This document shows, piece by piece, positions 32,620 through 44,560 of a stretch of DNA of 64,000 nucleotides (its first letter is position 1; every line of letters starts with the position of its first letter). The translations under genes and the position numbers were made by a program. The notes under the pieces were generated by a model, which saw only the letters and a program-made list of their open reading frames with translations, made no database searches and had not been told where the DNA came from. Source of the stretch: Cymodocea nodosa. Lineage: Eukaryota; Streptophyta; Magnoliopsida; Alismatales; Cymodoceaceae. The stretch lies in contig CM072337.1 of the NCBI GenBank assembly GCA_036874045.1, positions 7,440,001 to 7,504,000 of the forward strand. Direction: 5' to 3'.

Positions 32620-33203
32620 CGACCCCTCCTAAGTATATCACTTATAGCATTACATATTTTATCTCCTAGATGCCTAATATCATTTCTGATGTAGTTAAGC
32701 ACTGCATCTAAGTCAGGAGGTAGTTGGGTTTACTGTTCTACTTGAACTGAATAACTTTGTTATTGTTGTTGTTGTATATGGTCTGTATCAGGTTGTTGTT
32801 GTTGTTGTCGTTGAGATTTATGCATGGCTTGGAATTTTTGCAAATCTTTGACACTAAATGCTCTCATGCCTTAAGTTTCAGAGGGCCAGTCGGATAAATT
32901 CAATTGGCTTGCAATGAGTCTACATACAGCATCACTATAAAATAACTTTGAACTCATATGCTGTAGTTGAGAAGTGAAAACATCAAACCAATTGATTTGA
33001 ATTCTATTCAGCAAGCTATAAGTTGCATATAAACAACTTCTGCTGACTTCCATATTGTGTCCAACTCTTTGAAATAAATTTGCATGCAATATATTTGCAA
33101 TAAACCTTGCCTCTGCATTCAGATGTTCCATTAATCTCATTTTAGAATATACATCTGGAATTTTTGATAAAGACTGAATGTTCCATTCCAGTTGTCTTAT
33201 CAT
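32620..33203 (-). pseudogene. Copia env-like ORF, C-terminal part (element 2)
   Basis: Matches 37578-38180 closely: MIRQLEWNIQSLSKIPDVYS, LNAEARFIANILHANLFQR, LLNRIQINWFDVF, SSKLFYSDAVCRL and LSDWP. A Gln-rich tail (32760-32820) and a terminal segment follow, with stops at 32868-32871 and in the tail. Joined upstream to gag sequence. Confidence 0.7.
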
Positions 33204-33204
33204 G

Positions 33205-35347
33205 TCAAATCTTAGTTGTAAGTACTATAGACTTATCATTAGTATCATACTTACTTATAGCATTATTGCTCTTATAATCATTCTTTTTGTTTTCAAATGT
33301 AGTATAATCAAGACCAAACCGATTTTTATCATACGTTAATTTATTTTGGTCATGCTCGTACTTTTCAATAAGTTCATACCAAGATTTTGTACTTGTATTT
33401 GAATTTTCAGTGCATACAAAAACTTTTTCTACACAAGAATTTTCAGATTTATCACATGCAGAATGAGTAATTGGTCTAACATTAGTGTTTTGAATTACAT
33501 GCTCGGGTTTCTGAATTTCCAGTTTTCTACAATTGTCTAAAATTTTAAAAACATTAGAAACTGAATTTCCAGAACAAGAAACAAGATTTTGAGAAACATT
33601 AATAGTCATGTAAGAAGTACATTTAGACAAATCACATTGATTGATTGATATTATTACTACATGATTCATCCCTTAAAGTACCTACTTCTACATATTTATT
33701 ACCTTGTTTCATGAAAAAAGGAATTTTAGTCTTAGATTTACTTGAACTACAACTAATAAATCTTTTATTGGCTTGAGATTCAGGATATTCAAGATAATTA
33801 AATCCTAAGCCAAATTTAAATAACACCGTAGGGGTACTAGTTAGTTTGACTTAAATTCCATTTCTCAATGGTGGAATTTAAATCTAGCTCTCTCATTTTT
33901 AATTTATCAATCTCTAATTCAAGTTCATTTATATTTTTTCTAGAGATTTCATTTTCAGATTCTATCTTTAATTTTTCAACATTTATATTTTGTATTTATT
34001 CATGCACTAACATTCATTAAATCTAGATTTATGCAAATCTCTAGCATGATTTTCATTATCACATTTAAACTTTTCTAAAGTAGTAGATAGGAAACAATTT
34101 TCTTTTTCCACAATGGACAAAAAGTTTCTAATATTCTTATTTTCCAGTTTACAAACTTTAAGTTTTTGTAATAATGCATGATAAGCACATAATAATTCAT
34201 CAAAGTTAAAATCTGAATCACTTTTAGGATCAGATATTACCTCAAACTCATCTGCCATGAAGCACACATGAGCAACGTCTTCTAACTCTTGTTCTTCTTC
34301 TGAATGTGAAGATTTTGATGATCATTCCTCAGATTCAAACTCTTTAAACGTGTCATCCCAAGTGACCTTCAAAGCTTTTTTCTGGTAAAACTTTTTCTGA
34401 GTTTTCAGAGCCATCTTCTTCTGATTTGTCCTACTATACTTTTCATTTTTCCTTATAGGACAATCTGGAGAAATATGTACAGGTTTCTTATAGTTGTAAT
34501 ATACATACTTTCTAGATGAAGAATTCTTGTCATTTAGTGACTTTGATGTTGAGGGTTTGTCATCTTTATTCCTTTGCTGTTTCCTAGCTTTCCATGCTTT
34601 CTTGAATTTCCTAGTTAGCAAAATCAAATCCTCGTCAGAATCAGTAGATATATCAGAATCTGAATTAATTTTGAAGGCTATTTCTTTCTTCATTTTTAGT
34701 TTGTTTTGACTTAGTGATTCATTTAATTTAACTTCATAAGCAGTTAAGTTTCCTATAAGTTCATTCATGGTATAAACATTTAAATCTCGTGATTCCTCAA
34801 TTGATGTTACTTTCTAAGACCATTTAGAACTTAGGGATCTGAGAATTTTCCTCACCAAATCTTTCTGTTCAAAATTCATTCCTAAGCATTTTAAAGAGTT
34901 TATGATATCAAGAAATCTAGAAAACATCTCAAAAATACTTTCGTCTTCATGCATCTTATAGAGTTCATACTTATGAATCAACATGTTTATTTTAGTCTCT
35001 TTAACTTGAGAAGTACCTTCATGTGAAACTTCTAATGCATGCCACACCTCATAAGCAGATTTATATACCGACACTTTACTGAACTGTTCATAACTCAATG
35101 CACAAAATAAAATATTTAAGCCCTTAGCATTCAGAGTTTCATTTTCTTTTTCAGTAATTGTCCAAGTATTATAAGGGGTAGTTAACGAAGTATATGGTTT
35201 AGAAATCATGAACTACAATTTATGATCTATACTTTGAAGAAAGACTGTCATCCTGTATTTCCAATATTCAAAATGTATTCCATCAAATAAAGGACGATTA
35301 AGATTTTGACCTTCATATAAAGAAAAATTACCGTTTCTAGTAGCCAT
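33205..35347 (-). pseudogene. Copia gag (element 2)
   Basis: The start ATG at 35347 encodes NGNFSLYEGQN and then the UBN2-type gag domain (FDGIHFEYWKYRM, YKSAYEVWHALEVSHEGT, INMLIHKYELYKM, LRSLSSKW). A stop follows at about 34814. Next come MNELIGNLTAYEV, an Asp/Ser-rich stretch and a degenerate zinc knuckle with both first Cys changed to Tyr. The part 33205-33830 is the Ser/Asn-rich spacer that precedes protease in copia 1. Stops and small indels are scattered. Confidence 0.75.
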
Positions 35348-35523
35348 CTCACCTTAGATTTTTCAACCTATTTGATTTTAAACAGTTTAAAACTTTAAAA
35401 CACCTTGAGCCTTAAATCAAGAGGGTTAAACGTATGCTCAGATATTAATTTCTGTTTAAAAATAAGGAAGGCAGAATAAGCAATGATATTAAATAAGTTG
35501 GTATATGAAAGATTATTAACAAA

Positions 35524-35535
35524 GCTCTGATACCA
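35524..35535 (-). other. Copia primer-binding site (initiator tRNA-Met type)
   Basis: TGGTATCAGAGC on the minus strand, 2 nt after the LTR end CCTACA. This is the exact sequence typical of Ty1/copia elements. Confidence 0.9.
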
Positions 35536-35537
35536 CT

Positions 35538-37084
35538 TGTAGGATCGTACGGCTACACAAGACGAGGGTGAATTGTGTTTTTGAACATTTTCATTTATAA
35601 TTGAAACTTCAATAATTAAAAACAAGTCAAGACACTGTTTTCATAAAATCATTTTTATTCAAGGTTTCAATTACAATATAAAATTCAATTCTCCTCAGAA
35701 ATTGTAAATGCAATTATTTCTCGATACCATATATCATTTAAACAATTTCATAACTACAAATAGAGAAAACTAATTTGCGGAATTTAAAACATTTCTCCCT
35801 ATTTCAGATTTTTCTTCTTCTTTTTCTTTTTTCTTCTTTAGCAATTCTTTAGTGACGAATATATAGTCTTTCTCTACTTCACTGAATTTACTTTCTCCTG
35901 ATACTTAAAATCTTCAGTGACATAAATCTGACCTTTTTATGCCTCACTGAACTTTCTTCCACCTAAGAGCTTTTCCCCGAAGAGGTGTTTTTGATCCCTG
36001 AAAAGATTTTTCTTTTGGTGTGCAAGGATAGTTTGATCAACGAGAATTCTATGCCTTTTATACTGTATCTTCATTTCATGCATATCCTTTACGTTTAATC
36101 ACTACCAGTTTTCAACTTCTTCACGTTTTTTCTTTTTCCTTCATCGAAATACACACGTTCTGACCCACATTTACATTTCGAATTTTGTTTAATCATCAAT
36201 CCTAGATCTCTAAAAAATTTCTTGCAAAATAAACTTTCTCGTCCAAAATTTTTCATCAATGTAATAAGTAGTTGTTACTTTAATGTTAACTAGACGAGTA
36301 ACACAAGTATATTTATAACTTAACGTTTCTAACTTAACGAGTTCCTCATGTGCCAATTCACGTGACAAGTATTGTAGCTAACTCAACAAACTAAGTCTGT
36401 GGTGTTACGCTAACTCAACAAACCATCTCTGTGGTGTTACAATAACTCAACGAACTAGTAATAAACAAATGTTTTTATAATAAGAATTTTACCACGTGCA
36501 AAAATAACAACTTAAGTTTATAACGCTAACCTAACGCATTGCCTTAGTGTTCAATATAGCAACTCAATGTGTTTAGTTATGTTAACTTAACAAGTTAAAC
36601 ATGTGCACCTCACGTGATACAATATAACATTCGTAACTTATAATTTCATCATGTGTATAACACTAACTTAACGAGTTCGTCTCTTCTTTTACTCACTAAA
36701 TCAATGAGTTCTCATGTGACCTATTTTAACCTTTAAGCCTCTAACTTAACGAGTTCTCACGTGACCTCTATACAAATAACACTCTAACTTAACGAGTTGT
36801 CTAAACATGCATTATACATAATACAGAAAATATAACTTTAAAATATATCATGCTTTTCAATAAAAACACACATTAACTTAACGTTTATTTAAATGAGAAA
36901 TTAATGCAACGAAACGACTAATTATTAACTTAGTATAATTTTAGATGCAATACAGATAAGTATTTATATCAGTAAACTTTTCCTGTATTAATTGATGATT
37001 TTAATTTCTTTTCACAAGCAATAGTAATTGAGCAAATATGATTATTTTCATTTAGCACACATCATCAAAACAAAATACTCAACA
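35538..37084 (-). repeat. Copia LTR: 3' LTR of element 1 and 5' LTR of element 2
   Basis: TGTTGAGTATTTTG at 37084 to CCTACA at 35538, 1547 bp. It is preceded by a purine tract and followed by a PBS, so one LTR serves both neighbours. It contains TAACTCAAC/CTGTGGTGTTA words (36372-36455) like those of the gypsy elements and CACGTGA sites. Confidence 0.9.
36054..36062 (-). promoter_or_regulatory. Copia LTR TATA box
   Basis: TATAAAAGG on the minus strand; the same word is at 47638-47646 in the other LTR. Confidence 0.55.
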
Positions 37085-37098
37085 ATCTCCCCCTTTTT
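37085..37098 (-). other. Copia polypurine tract
   Basis: AAAAAGGGGGAGAT directly before the LTR start at 37084. Confidence 0.8.
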
Positions 37099-37577
37099 GT
37101 TGATGACAAAACCATATTAAATCAATTATGAAATATATTTAACTCAACAAAGCACCTTCGTTGGGTTAACTTTTAATTCAATAAACAAGTTTGTTGACTT
37201 AAGTTCACTTAAGCTTATTTCTATTGTTTGTGTAAATTTCACCTCTCAGAATTAAAATTTTCAGATGTCAATAATTATATAAGCATCATTTTTCTAATTA
37301 TCATCTGTGAGATTACAATAATCAATTAAATATCATCTCCCTTTATACTATATGCAATTAAAATCATAATCATCTTTTTATAACCTTTCTCCCCCTTTTT
37401 ATCATTAATCAAAAAGATAATTACAGAGAATATATATAGTAAGAGATATATTTACAACAACGATTTCTGTAAACAATAATAAGAATTAAATACATTTACA
37501 GAAAAATGTATTGTTCAATGAATCAAACAATAAATACAAACATTACATTTTGTATTCAGATACAAGCAAATAGAAAG
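37099..37577 (-). other. 3' noncoding part of copia element 1
   Basis: Between the env-like ORF and the purine tract. No ORF; holds a short TAACCCAACG/CAACAAAG palindrome near 37141-37170. Confidence 0.55.
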
Positions 37578-39847
37578 TTATCGATCCCTCCAAAGTATAT
37601 CACTTATAGCATTACATATTTTATCTCCTAGATGCCTAATATCATTTCTGATGTCGTTAAGCACTACATCTAAGTTAGGAGGTAGCTGGGGTTGCTGTTC
37701 TGCTGGAACTGAATAACTTTGTTGTTGTGGTTGTATATGTTCTATATAGTCAGGTTGTTGTTGTTGTTGTCGTTGAGTTTTATGCATGGCCTAGAATTTT
37801 TGCAAATCTTTTATACTAAATGCTCTCATGCTTTTAGTTTCAAACGGCCAGTCGGATAAATTCAATCGACTTACAAGGAGTCTACATACAGCATCACCAT
37901 AAAATAACTTTGAACTCATATGCTGTAGTTGAGAAGTAAAAACATCAAACCAATTGATTTGAATTCTATTCAGCAGACCATAAGTTGCATATAAACAGCT
38001 TCTGCTGACTTCCATATTGTGTCCAACTCTCTGAAATAAATTGGCATGCAAAATATTTGCAATAAACCTTGCCTTTGCATTCAGATTTTCCATTAATCTC
38101 ATTTCAGAATATACATCTGGAATTTTTGATAAAGACTGAATGTCCCATTCCAGCTGTCTAATCATGTCAAATCTATTTGTAACAACAACACCTTCATTCT
38201 TTAATCCCAAAACATCAAAAATTAACTTAGGAGACAATATAAACTCCTATTGATATATTTGAGTTTTCAGAAAATTTTCATTCTTGACCAGATTGCTATA
38301 AAAAGCTGCAATAAGCTCTATGTATTACTTCCATTTCATTCCAATTAGCAAGAATTGAATGAGTCCTTAATACTCAAATAGATCTCTTATTTCCATCAAA
38401 TTTCTGAATTTTATTGGTTGAGCATGCAGAATCTGACATGTAATCAAATAATTGTATTTCTGCAATGCTTCTTTAGATCTAAAATGAATTGAATTTCCTT
38501 GAATATTTATTGTTCTGTACAAAGAAGGTGATACCTGAAGCCGTGATTCTGAATTTATTTCATCTTCAGGAATCTCTTCTGCAAAATGAATGTCATTTTG
38601 TTCCTCTGTCAAAATATTATCTTGAAGCTGCTCAAGTAAGCTTGATTCTTTAGCTTTAACAGTGTTAGGAACATTTTCAATATGCTCTACATTCATTGGT
38701 TCCGTCTCTATAGAATGATCAGAGTTCAATGTTTCCATAAATTCTATAGCCGGTGTATCTATCTGTAATTATTTATTTTGTTCAATAGATATTTCCATTA
38801 ATACATGCTATGAATTCTTAGACTCTGGTTCTATAGATTCTGAAGAAGGCTGGTTAACGTTTAGCTCTTCTAGAGTCTTAACATTGTTAGTATCTACTAC
38901 TCCAGACAATTCAGCCTGTGAACTAATTACTGCCTCAACATTGTCAATTATATCTGCAATAACTTATTCAATGTCAGTTGCCTGATGCTTTGATTTTTCA
39001 ATTTCTGCATCATCAAGACTTGTACTAATGGAAAAACTTGAGCTCATATTTAACTTGTATTTCTTCTCAAGCTTTCTAGTAAGGGAAAATAAAGTCTCAT
39101 TATTATCAACAGTTCAGTATGCTCGGAATTGATGAGTTTATCAGATGCACAATAAGGTACAATGTCTAGACATACATTGTCCTTTAGAAATAAATTTTCA
39201 TCTGATTTTCCTTTTTCAATAGACTTTGTCTTTGAAGACCTAATTTTTCTGACTTTCCTTCTACTATAAAATTTCTGTTTCTCCTCTTCAAGTATTGTTG
39301 TTTTCTTTTCAAATTGCTCCATAAAAGTTTTCTGCTTTAATTCTTCAAAGGCACTTTCTATTGTTATAGCCTTTCGAAGACTGTCAACTTTTCTTTTATC
39401 TATAACAATATTTGATTCTACTTGTTTTGAATATAAAGGGGTACGGATAGCTAATTCATGCTCTTCCTCAAATGCATATAGTCTTGTAACATTTATTGAT
39501 ATTTGAGGTATTCTAGTTGATGTACCTACACCTTTTTCCAAATATTTTGCATATTGCTCAAGAAATGCAATCTCAGCACATTTCATTCTGTATTCTCTAT
39601 CAAATTTACTACAAATACCCATGTATGTAATATTTTCATCAGTATTTTGAAGCTCTTGTCTAACTTCATCTAGTATACCTTGAGGAAAAAAGTAATCTCT
39701 ATAAATTTCTGCTAACCTTTTGTCCACTCGAAATATTTTCTTGAACTAAGTGCGTGGAACTTCATCATTCTCTATTTATTTTCCTTTTGCATCTCCTCTG
39801 CTTTTTCCTTTTCCTCTGCCACGACCTTTATAGAACTTGGAGACCAT
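37578..39847 (-). pseudogene. Copia env-like ORF (element 1)
   Basis: It starts at the ATG at 39847 with a basic Arg/Gly/Lys-rich N-terminus (YKGRGRGKGKSRG). Stops follow at about 39776 and 39746, then 225 open codons (39050-39727) of charged helical sequence and an acidic linker. The C-terminal domain is 37791-38738: IHFRSKEALQKYN, LMEIRDLFEY, DVLGLKNEG, LNAKARFIANILHANLFQR, LLNRIQINWFDVF and KLFYGDAVCRLL. A Gln-rich tail and a short C-terminal segment follow. The C-terminal domain matches the gypsy env-like ORF motif by motif. No signal peptide or membrane segment is seen. Confidence 0.7.
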
Positions 39848-40371
39848 CGTCACAAGTTGTAAGAGCAACAAGTAGAAAAGATTTTCTTGACAAAGTTTAC
39901 GAATAACCTAAGTGCCCATATAATAAGTGTTTAAATAGGGTTTTTATGTGAGTAACTCAACGTGTATAAGTCGGGTTTGGATATTAAATGAATATTGAAT
40001 AAAGTTTATTCAATCAAGGTACTCGAAATATTCAAGTATAACTCATTGAGTTAACTAACCTAACAAGTAAAACGTTGTCTAGAGGTAGTTTTACGCATTA
40101 CCTTATCTAACATAACGTTTTGTTAGTACACTTAAAACAATTTTTGAATGCTTCTAACTGAAACATTCCGAACACACCACAATAGCTACACCTTATCATT
40201 TTCTTGAGAACATTGTAAACTATTCTAACATTCCTGTCCTTTGAATTTAAAATAGTTTGTTTGTCTTTGTAAATTATTTCATCAAGCTTTTAAGAGGACA
40301 TTAATTCAGATTAACCAAGATTTGTATTCTGAATTATATTAATCTGTTTTGGAACATTGTTAATCCTCCCC
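39848..40371 (-). other. Leader of the copia env-like ORF
   Basis: Noncoding, with TAACTCAACG words and a purine run AGGGGGAGG at about 40367-40375 that resembles a second, upstream polypurine tract. Confidence 0.5.
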
Positions 40372-41330
40372 CTACAAATATACTTCTTATATATTCAATA
40401 ACATACAAAATATACTTGTATAACAATAGATGTTAAGTATAACTAGACTTTTAAATTTTCTTTTCAGAAACTTCCGTTATTCTGAATTCATCAAAAATGA
40501 TTTCCAGAATCAAGTCCTACTGTATATGAATCAAAACACAACTTTGAACTCAATATGATTAATTCAAGGAGAATAAAAGAATGTATTTCAAATAAACATT
40601 TTCAAAAGTACTAATGTTGATTCAATAAATCAATAGTCATATTGGTAGAAACTATATTCAATTCAAAGATATCTGTAATTAATGAAAAAAAATTTTCTTT
40701 TCAAAACAGTAATTATTGATAATTTTCTTTAAAACTTAGTTTGAAAAGCTTGAATCATACAAGAGCTTTCTAATGTACCCGTGTAATGAGCTTTTAGTCA
40801 ACAATCCCAGATCTGATTAGGACCATAGGTTGCCAGATTTAAAAAATCTTTTTTCAAGACAATAATCATTACATACCTATCTGCTCAAGTACAAAAGGCT
40901 TGTGATCAAACTGATCAATAAACTCTCAAAGATTTTCACTTTGTAAGCACTTTTCATTTTAAGCACAGTATATATGTATTCCATTAATACAGATGCATTA
41001 AAACACAAATCTCATACAATTTTTACTTCTATGATTTTACTGAAAATATGAATCAGTTTCAATAAGCTTATATTTTTTATTAACAATTTAAGATGAGTTA
41101 CATATAACTTATTCTACAAGTTTAATCAAATAAGTCAAATTTATGCATGATCATATGCACTTTCCTTGATTCAAAGAAAACACTTAATCAAAATTTCAGA
41201 ATGTTAGAATTATTTAATGTTTTTCATTTACACTTCCACTTAAAATCGTAAAAACCATTAAAATTGATAAACTACTTAAAATCAATAAGACACTACTATA
41301 ATTTTACAATAAATACATAGTATCTTAAGC
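40372..41330 (-). repeat. Noncoding module shared with the gypsy elements (copia copy)
   Basis: Read on the minus strand it parallels 30260-31260: GAGAGTTTATTGA, GATCACAAGCCTTTTGTAC, GAGCAGATAGGTATGT, GATCTGGGATTGTTGACT, AGAAAGCTCTTGTATGATTC and a final AAGTATATTTGTAG. It sits between RNase H and the env-like ORF. The splice-donor-like GATAG|GTATGT is conserved, so it may contain the intron that exposes the downstream ORF. Confidence 0.75.
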
Positions 41331-41433
41331 AGCGGTTTAGTTATTACCTAGATATTTATGATAAGTATATAATATCTACGAGGTGAACAACATCATCAAT
41401 ACTATCTATCTTTTTATGTGGAGTTTAAGCATT

Positions 41434-42900
41434 TTACACATCACAAAGCCTACAAATAACCAAATTTAATCTAATGTTGTAGAATGTATTTTCGTCTAGA
41501 GGTTTTGTAAATATATCAGCTAATTGATTTTTACTAGACACAAATTCTAATTTAATTTTTCCTTTAATTACGTTATCTCTTAGAAAATGATGTCTAACCT
41601 CTATATGCTTTGCTATAGAATGTAATACAGGAATTTTGGAAAGATTTATTGCAGAATTATTGTCACAATAAATCACGGTTGTATCATAAGATAATCCAAA
41701 ATCTTCTAAGGTTTGCCTTATCCACAGAATCTGAGTACAACACAGTGCAGCAGCAACATATTCAGCTTCTGTTGTAGAAAGTGCTACACAATTTTACTTT
41801 TTACTAAACCATGACACCAAATTGTTTTTCAATAATTGACATGTGCCACTTGTACTTTTCTATCAGATTTAGATCCTGCATAATCAGCATCAGCATATCC
41901 TACAAGATCTATTGAACTATCCTTAGAATAATACAGTTAACTTTTATAATTTTTAGTTCCTTGTATATATCTAAATACTCTTTTACTGCAATTGAGTGTG
42001 ATTCTTTAGGATTAGATTGAAATCTAGCACAAACACATAGCAAACATAATATCAGGTCTACTAGCAATCAAATAAAATAAAGAACCAATCATACTTCTGT
42101 ATTTTCTTTGATCTATTGATTTTCCTATGTCATCAATATCTAACTTTAATGAAGTACTCATAGGAGTTCCTCGAATCCCTGTATCATTAAAATTAAATTT
42201 CTTAAGCATTTCATCTACATATTTTTCCTAATTTAAAAATATACCTTTATCCATTTGCTTAATTTGAAGTCCTAGAAAATATGAAAGTTCTCCTATCATA
42301 CTCATTTCAAACTGATTAGTCATCTCTTTAGAGAATATTTTCATCAGCTTATCAAAGGTTGCTCCAAAGATTATATCATCCACGTATATTTGTACAACAA
42401 TCTGATCTTTACAATCTCTCTTAATAAATAGAGTATAATCTACTTTTCCCATGATATAGCCTTTTTCTATTAAAAAAGTAGATAATCTTTCATACCATGA
42501 ACTAGGTGTTTGCTTCAAACCATATAAGGCTTTCTTCAATTTATACACAAAGTTAGGGTTTTTAATATCTTCAAATCTAGGTGGTTGTTTTACATAGACT
42601 TCTTTATTAATTAAACCATTTAGAACTTCACTCTTTACATCCATTTAAAATAATTTAAAATCCATATAACAAGAATAGGCCAAGAATATTCTAATACTTT
42701 CTAACCTAGCCACAGGAGCAAATGTTTCATCATAATCTAGTCCTTCCTGTGTATACCCTTGTGCAACTAATCTAGCATTGTTCCTTATAACTTGACCAGT
42801 TTTTTTAGTTTCGTTTCTAAATATCCACTTTGTACCTATTATGGACTAATTTTCTGGTGGAGAGACTAATCCCAAACATCATTTCTAATGAATTGATTTA
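41434..42900 (-). pseudogene. Copia reverse transcriptase and RNase H (element 1)
   Basis: RT begins in broken form near 42900. It is open at 42228-42644 (MDVKSEVLNG, VYVKQPPRFED, KALYGLKQTPSSWYERL, the catalytic YVDD in QIYVDDIIFG) and at 42024-42209 (RKYRSMIGSLFYLIASRPDI). RNase H follows: LSTTEAEYVAAA near 41770, then the open stretch 41434-41676 with YCDNNSAINLSKIPVLHSIA, HIEVRHHFLRD and NQLADIFTKPL. Frameshifts separate these parts. Confidence 0.85.
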
Positions 42901-42922
42901 GTTCTTCTTACATTGCCACTAT

Positions 42923-44560
42923 CTAATTTTTATCAGATAATGCTTCTTCTATATTCCTTGGTTCCACCATAGAAACAAACATACACATACTATTTAAATT
43001 TATTGAAGCTCTAGTTTTAACTCCCTCATTAATATTACTAATGACTTGAGTAATGGGATGTGATGAAGAATAATGCCAATTTCTCTGATTTTCCTCAATA
43101 TTCTCATCAATATCTAAAGGTCCATCATTTTCATCATTAGTTTGATCATTTAAGTTCATATTTTTGATTTTCTCAGATAAATCTTCAATCTCTCTATTGA
43201 TCTCTAACTCTTTTGGGAGATTGATCATATCATCATTATCAACTTTAGATTGAGATTCTCTAAAAGAATTTTCATTGAAGCTTACATGGAGGGTTTCTTC
43301 AATAGTTCTAGAAGTCTTGTTATATACTTTATAGACTTTACTTCTAGTAGAGTAACCTACAAAAATTCCTTCATCCGCTTTGGCTTGAAATTTATCCCTT
43401 TTATCCTTAGTATTAAGAATAAAACACTTGCAACCAAATGGTTTTATATAGGAAATTTTTGGAACCCTATTAAACATAATTTCAAAAGGAGTTTTATTAA
43501 CACGAGGTCTTAAATGACTTCTGTTAATAACATAGCAAGCTGTATTCATTGCTTCAGCCCAAAGATTTTGAGGTAACTTATGTTCATTCAATATAGTTCT
43601 GGCAATCTCTTGAAGTGATCTATTCTTTCTCTCAACAACACCATTTTGAGACGGTGCTCTTGGAAAAGAAAATCGGTGATCAATGCCATGCTTATTACAA
43701 TAATTATCCATTTGATCATTATCAAATTCAGTACCATCATCACTCCTAAGTTTTTGAATAGTGACACTTTGTTCATTTTGAATAAGATTGCAAAACATTT
43801 TAAACTTTTCAAAAACTTCTATCTTAGATGCTAGAAAATATACCCAAGTGTATCTAGAGAAGTCATCTACTAAAAAAAATACATACCGTTTACCACCAAG
43901 ACTCATGATTCTTGTTGGTCCAAATAGATCCATATGTATAAGTTCTAAGACTCTCTTGCTTGAAATATCAATGTTGGATTTAAAAGAGTTTTTGTGAAGT
44001 TTACCTAACTCATATGCATCACACATAAAGTCCTTTGAGTATTTAATCTTTGGTAAACCTCTCACTAAATGTTTCCTAGATAGTTTATGTAACAATTTCA
44101 TATTTATATGCCCAATCCTTCTATGCCACAGATATGCATCGCTAGTTTCAGCTAACAAACATGAATTTAAATCAACTACACCAGAAGGTAAAGATAAAAT
44201 ACATACAGAACCTTTTCTTTTAGCAATAAACTTAATTTCATCTGTATTTTTATCAATAATTTTGCATACATTATCTTCAAACACTACATAATATCCATTT
44301 TCAGTTAGTTTTATAACACTCAGCAAATTAAATCCTAGGTTTTCTACATATAGTACATTCAAAATAACACAAGTCGGAGTTATTTGAACATTGCCTATAC
44401 CTATGATTTTATCTTTGCTTTTGTTTTCAAATGTTACACTAGCTTTCATGGTATTTGTAAAATTTTGTAGTAGACTTTTCTATCCGGTCATGTGACTTGA
44501 TGCTCCATTGTCTAAGATCCATTTTGATGTTGTTTCCTCCTATAAAATAAATTAAGAAAA
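42923..44560 (-). CDS. Copia protease end and integrase (element 1), 508 open codons
   Basis: A protease motif LDNGASSHMTG lies at about 44489-44519, followed by a stop and then the open stretch 42923-44449. That begins with the copia protease/pre-integrase part (LYVENLGFNLLSV, LWHRRIGHINMKLLHKLS). The zinc finger has CDAY where CxxC is expected. The DDE core is complete: MDLFGP, LRSDDGTEF and GVVERKNR. The C-terminal domain has PFGCKCFILNT and the DEGIFVGYSTRSK block typical of SIRE integrases. It is the longest ORF in the window and probably the youngest coding layer. In the family it inserts the cDNA into chromosomes. Confidence 0.85.

Larger units (their letters stand above)
32194..37084 (-). 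mobile_element. SIRE-like copia element 2, internal deletion derivative
   Basis: Its 5' LTR (35538-37084) is also the 3' LTR of copia 1. The gag region (33205-35347) is followed directly by the C-terminal part of the env-like ORF (32620-33203). Protease, integrase, RT, RNase H and the module are missing through a deletion with microhomology. The 3' LTR is absent because the copy is cut at 32194 against the gypsy LTR. Confidence 0.75.

Noticed and set aside
37741-37790. CAA/CAG repeat as a microsatellite of interest
   Set aside because: It encodes the Gln-rich tail of the env-like ORF and is short and interrupted; the copy at 32760-32820 is similar.
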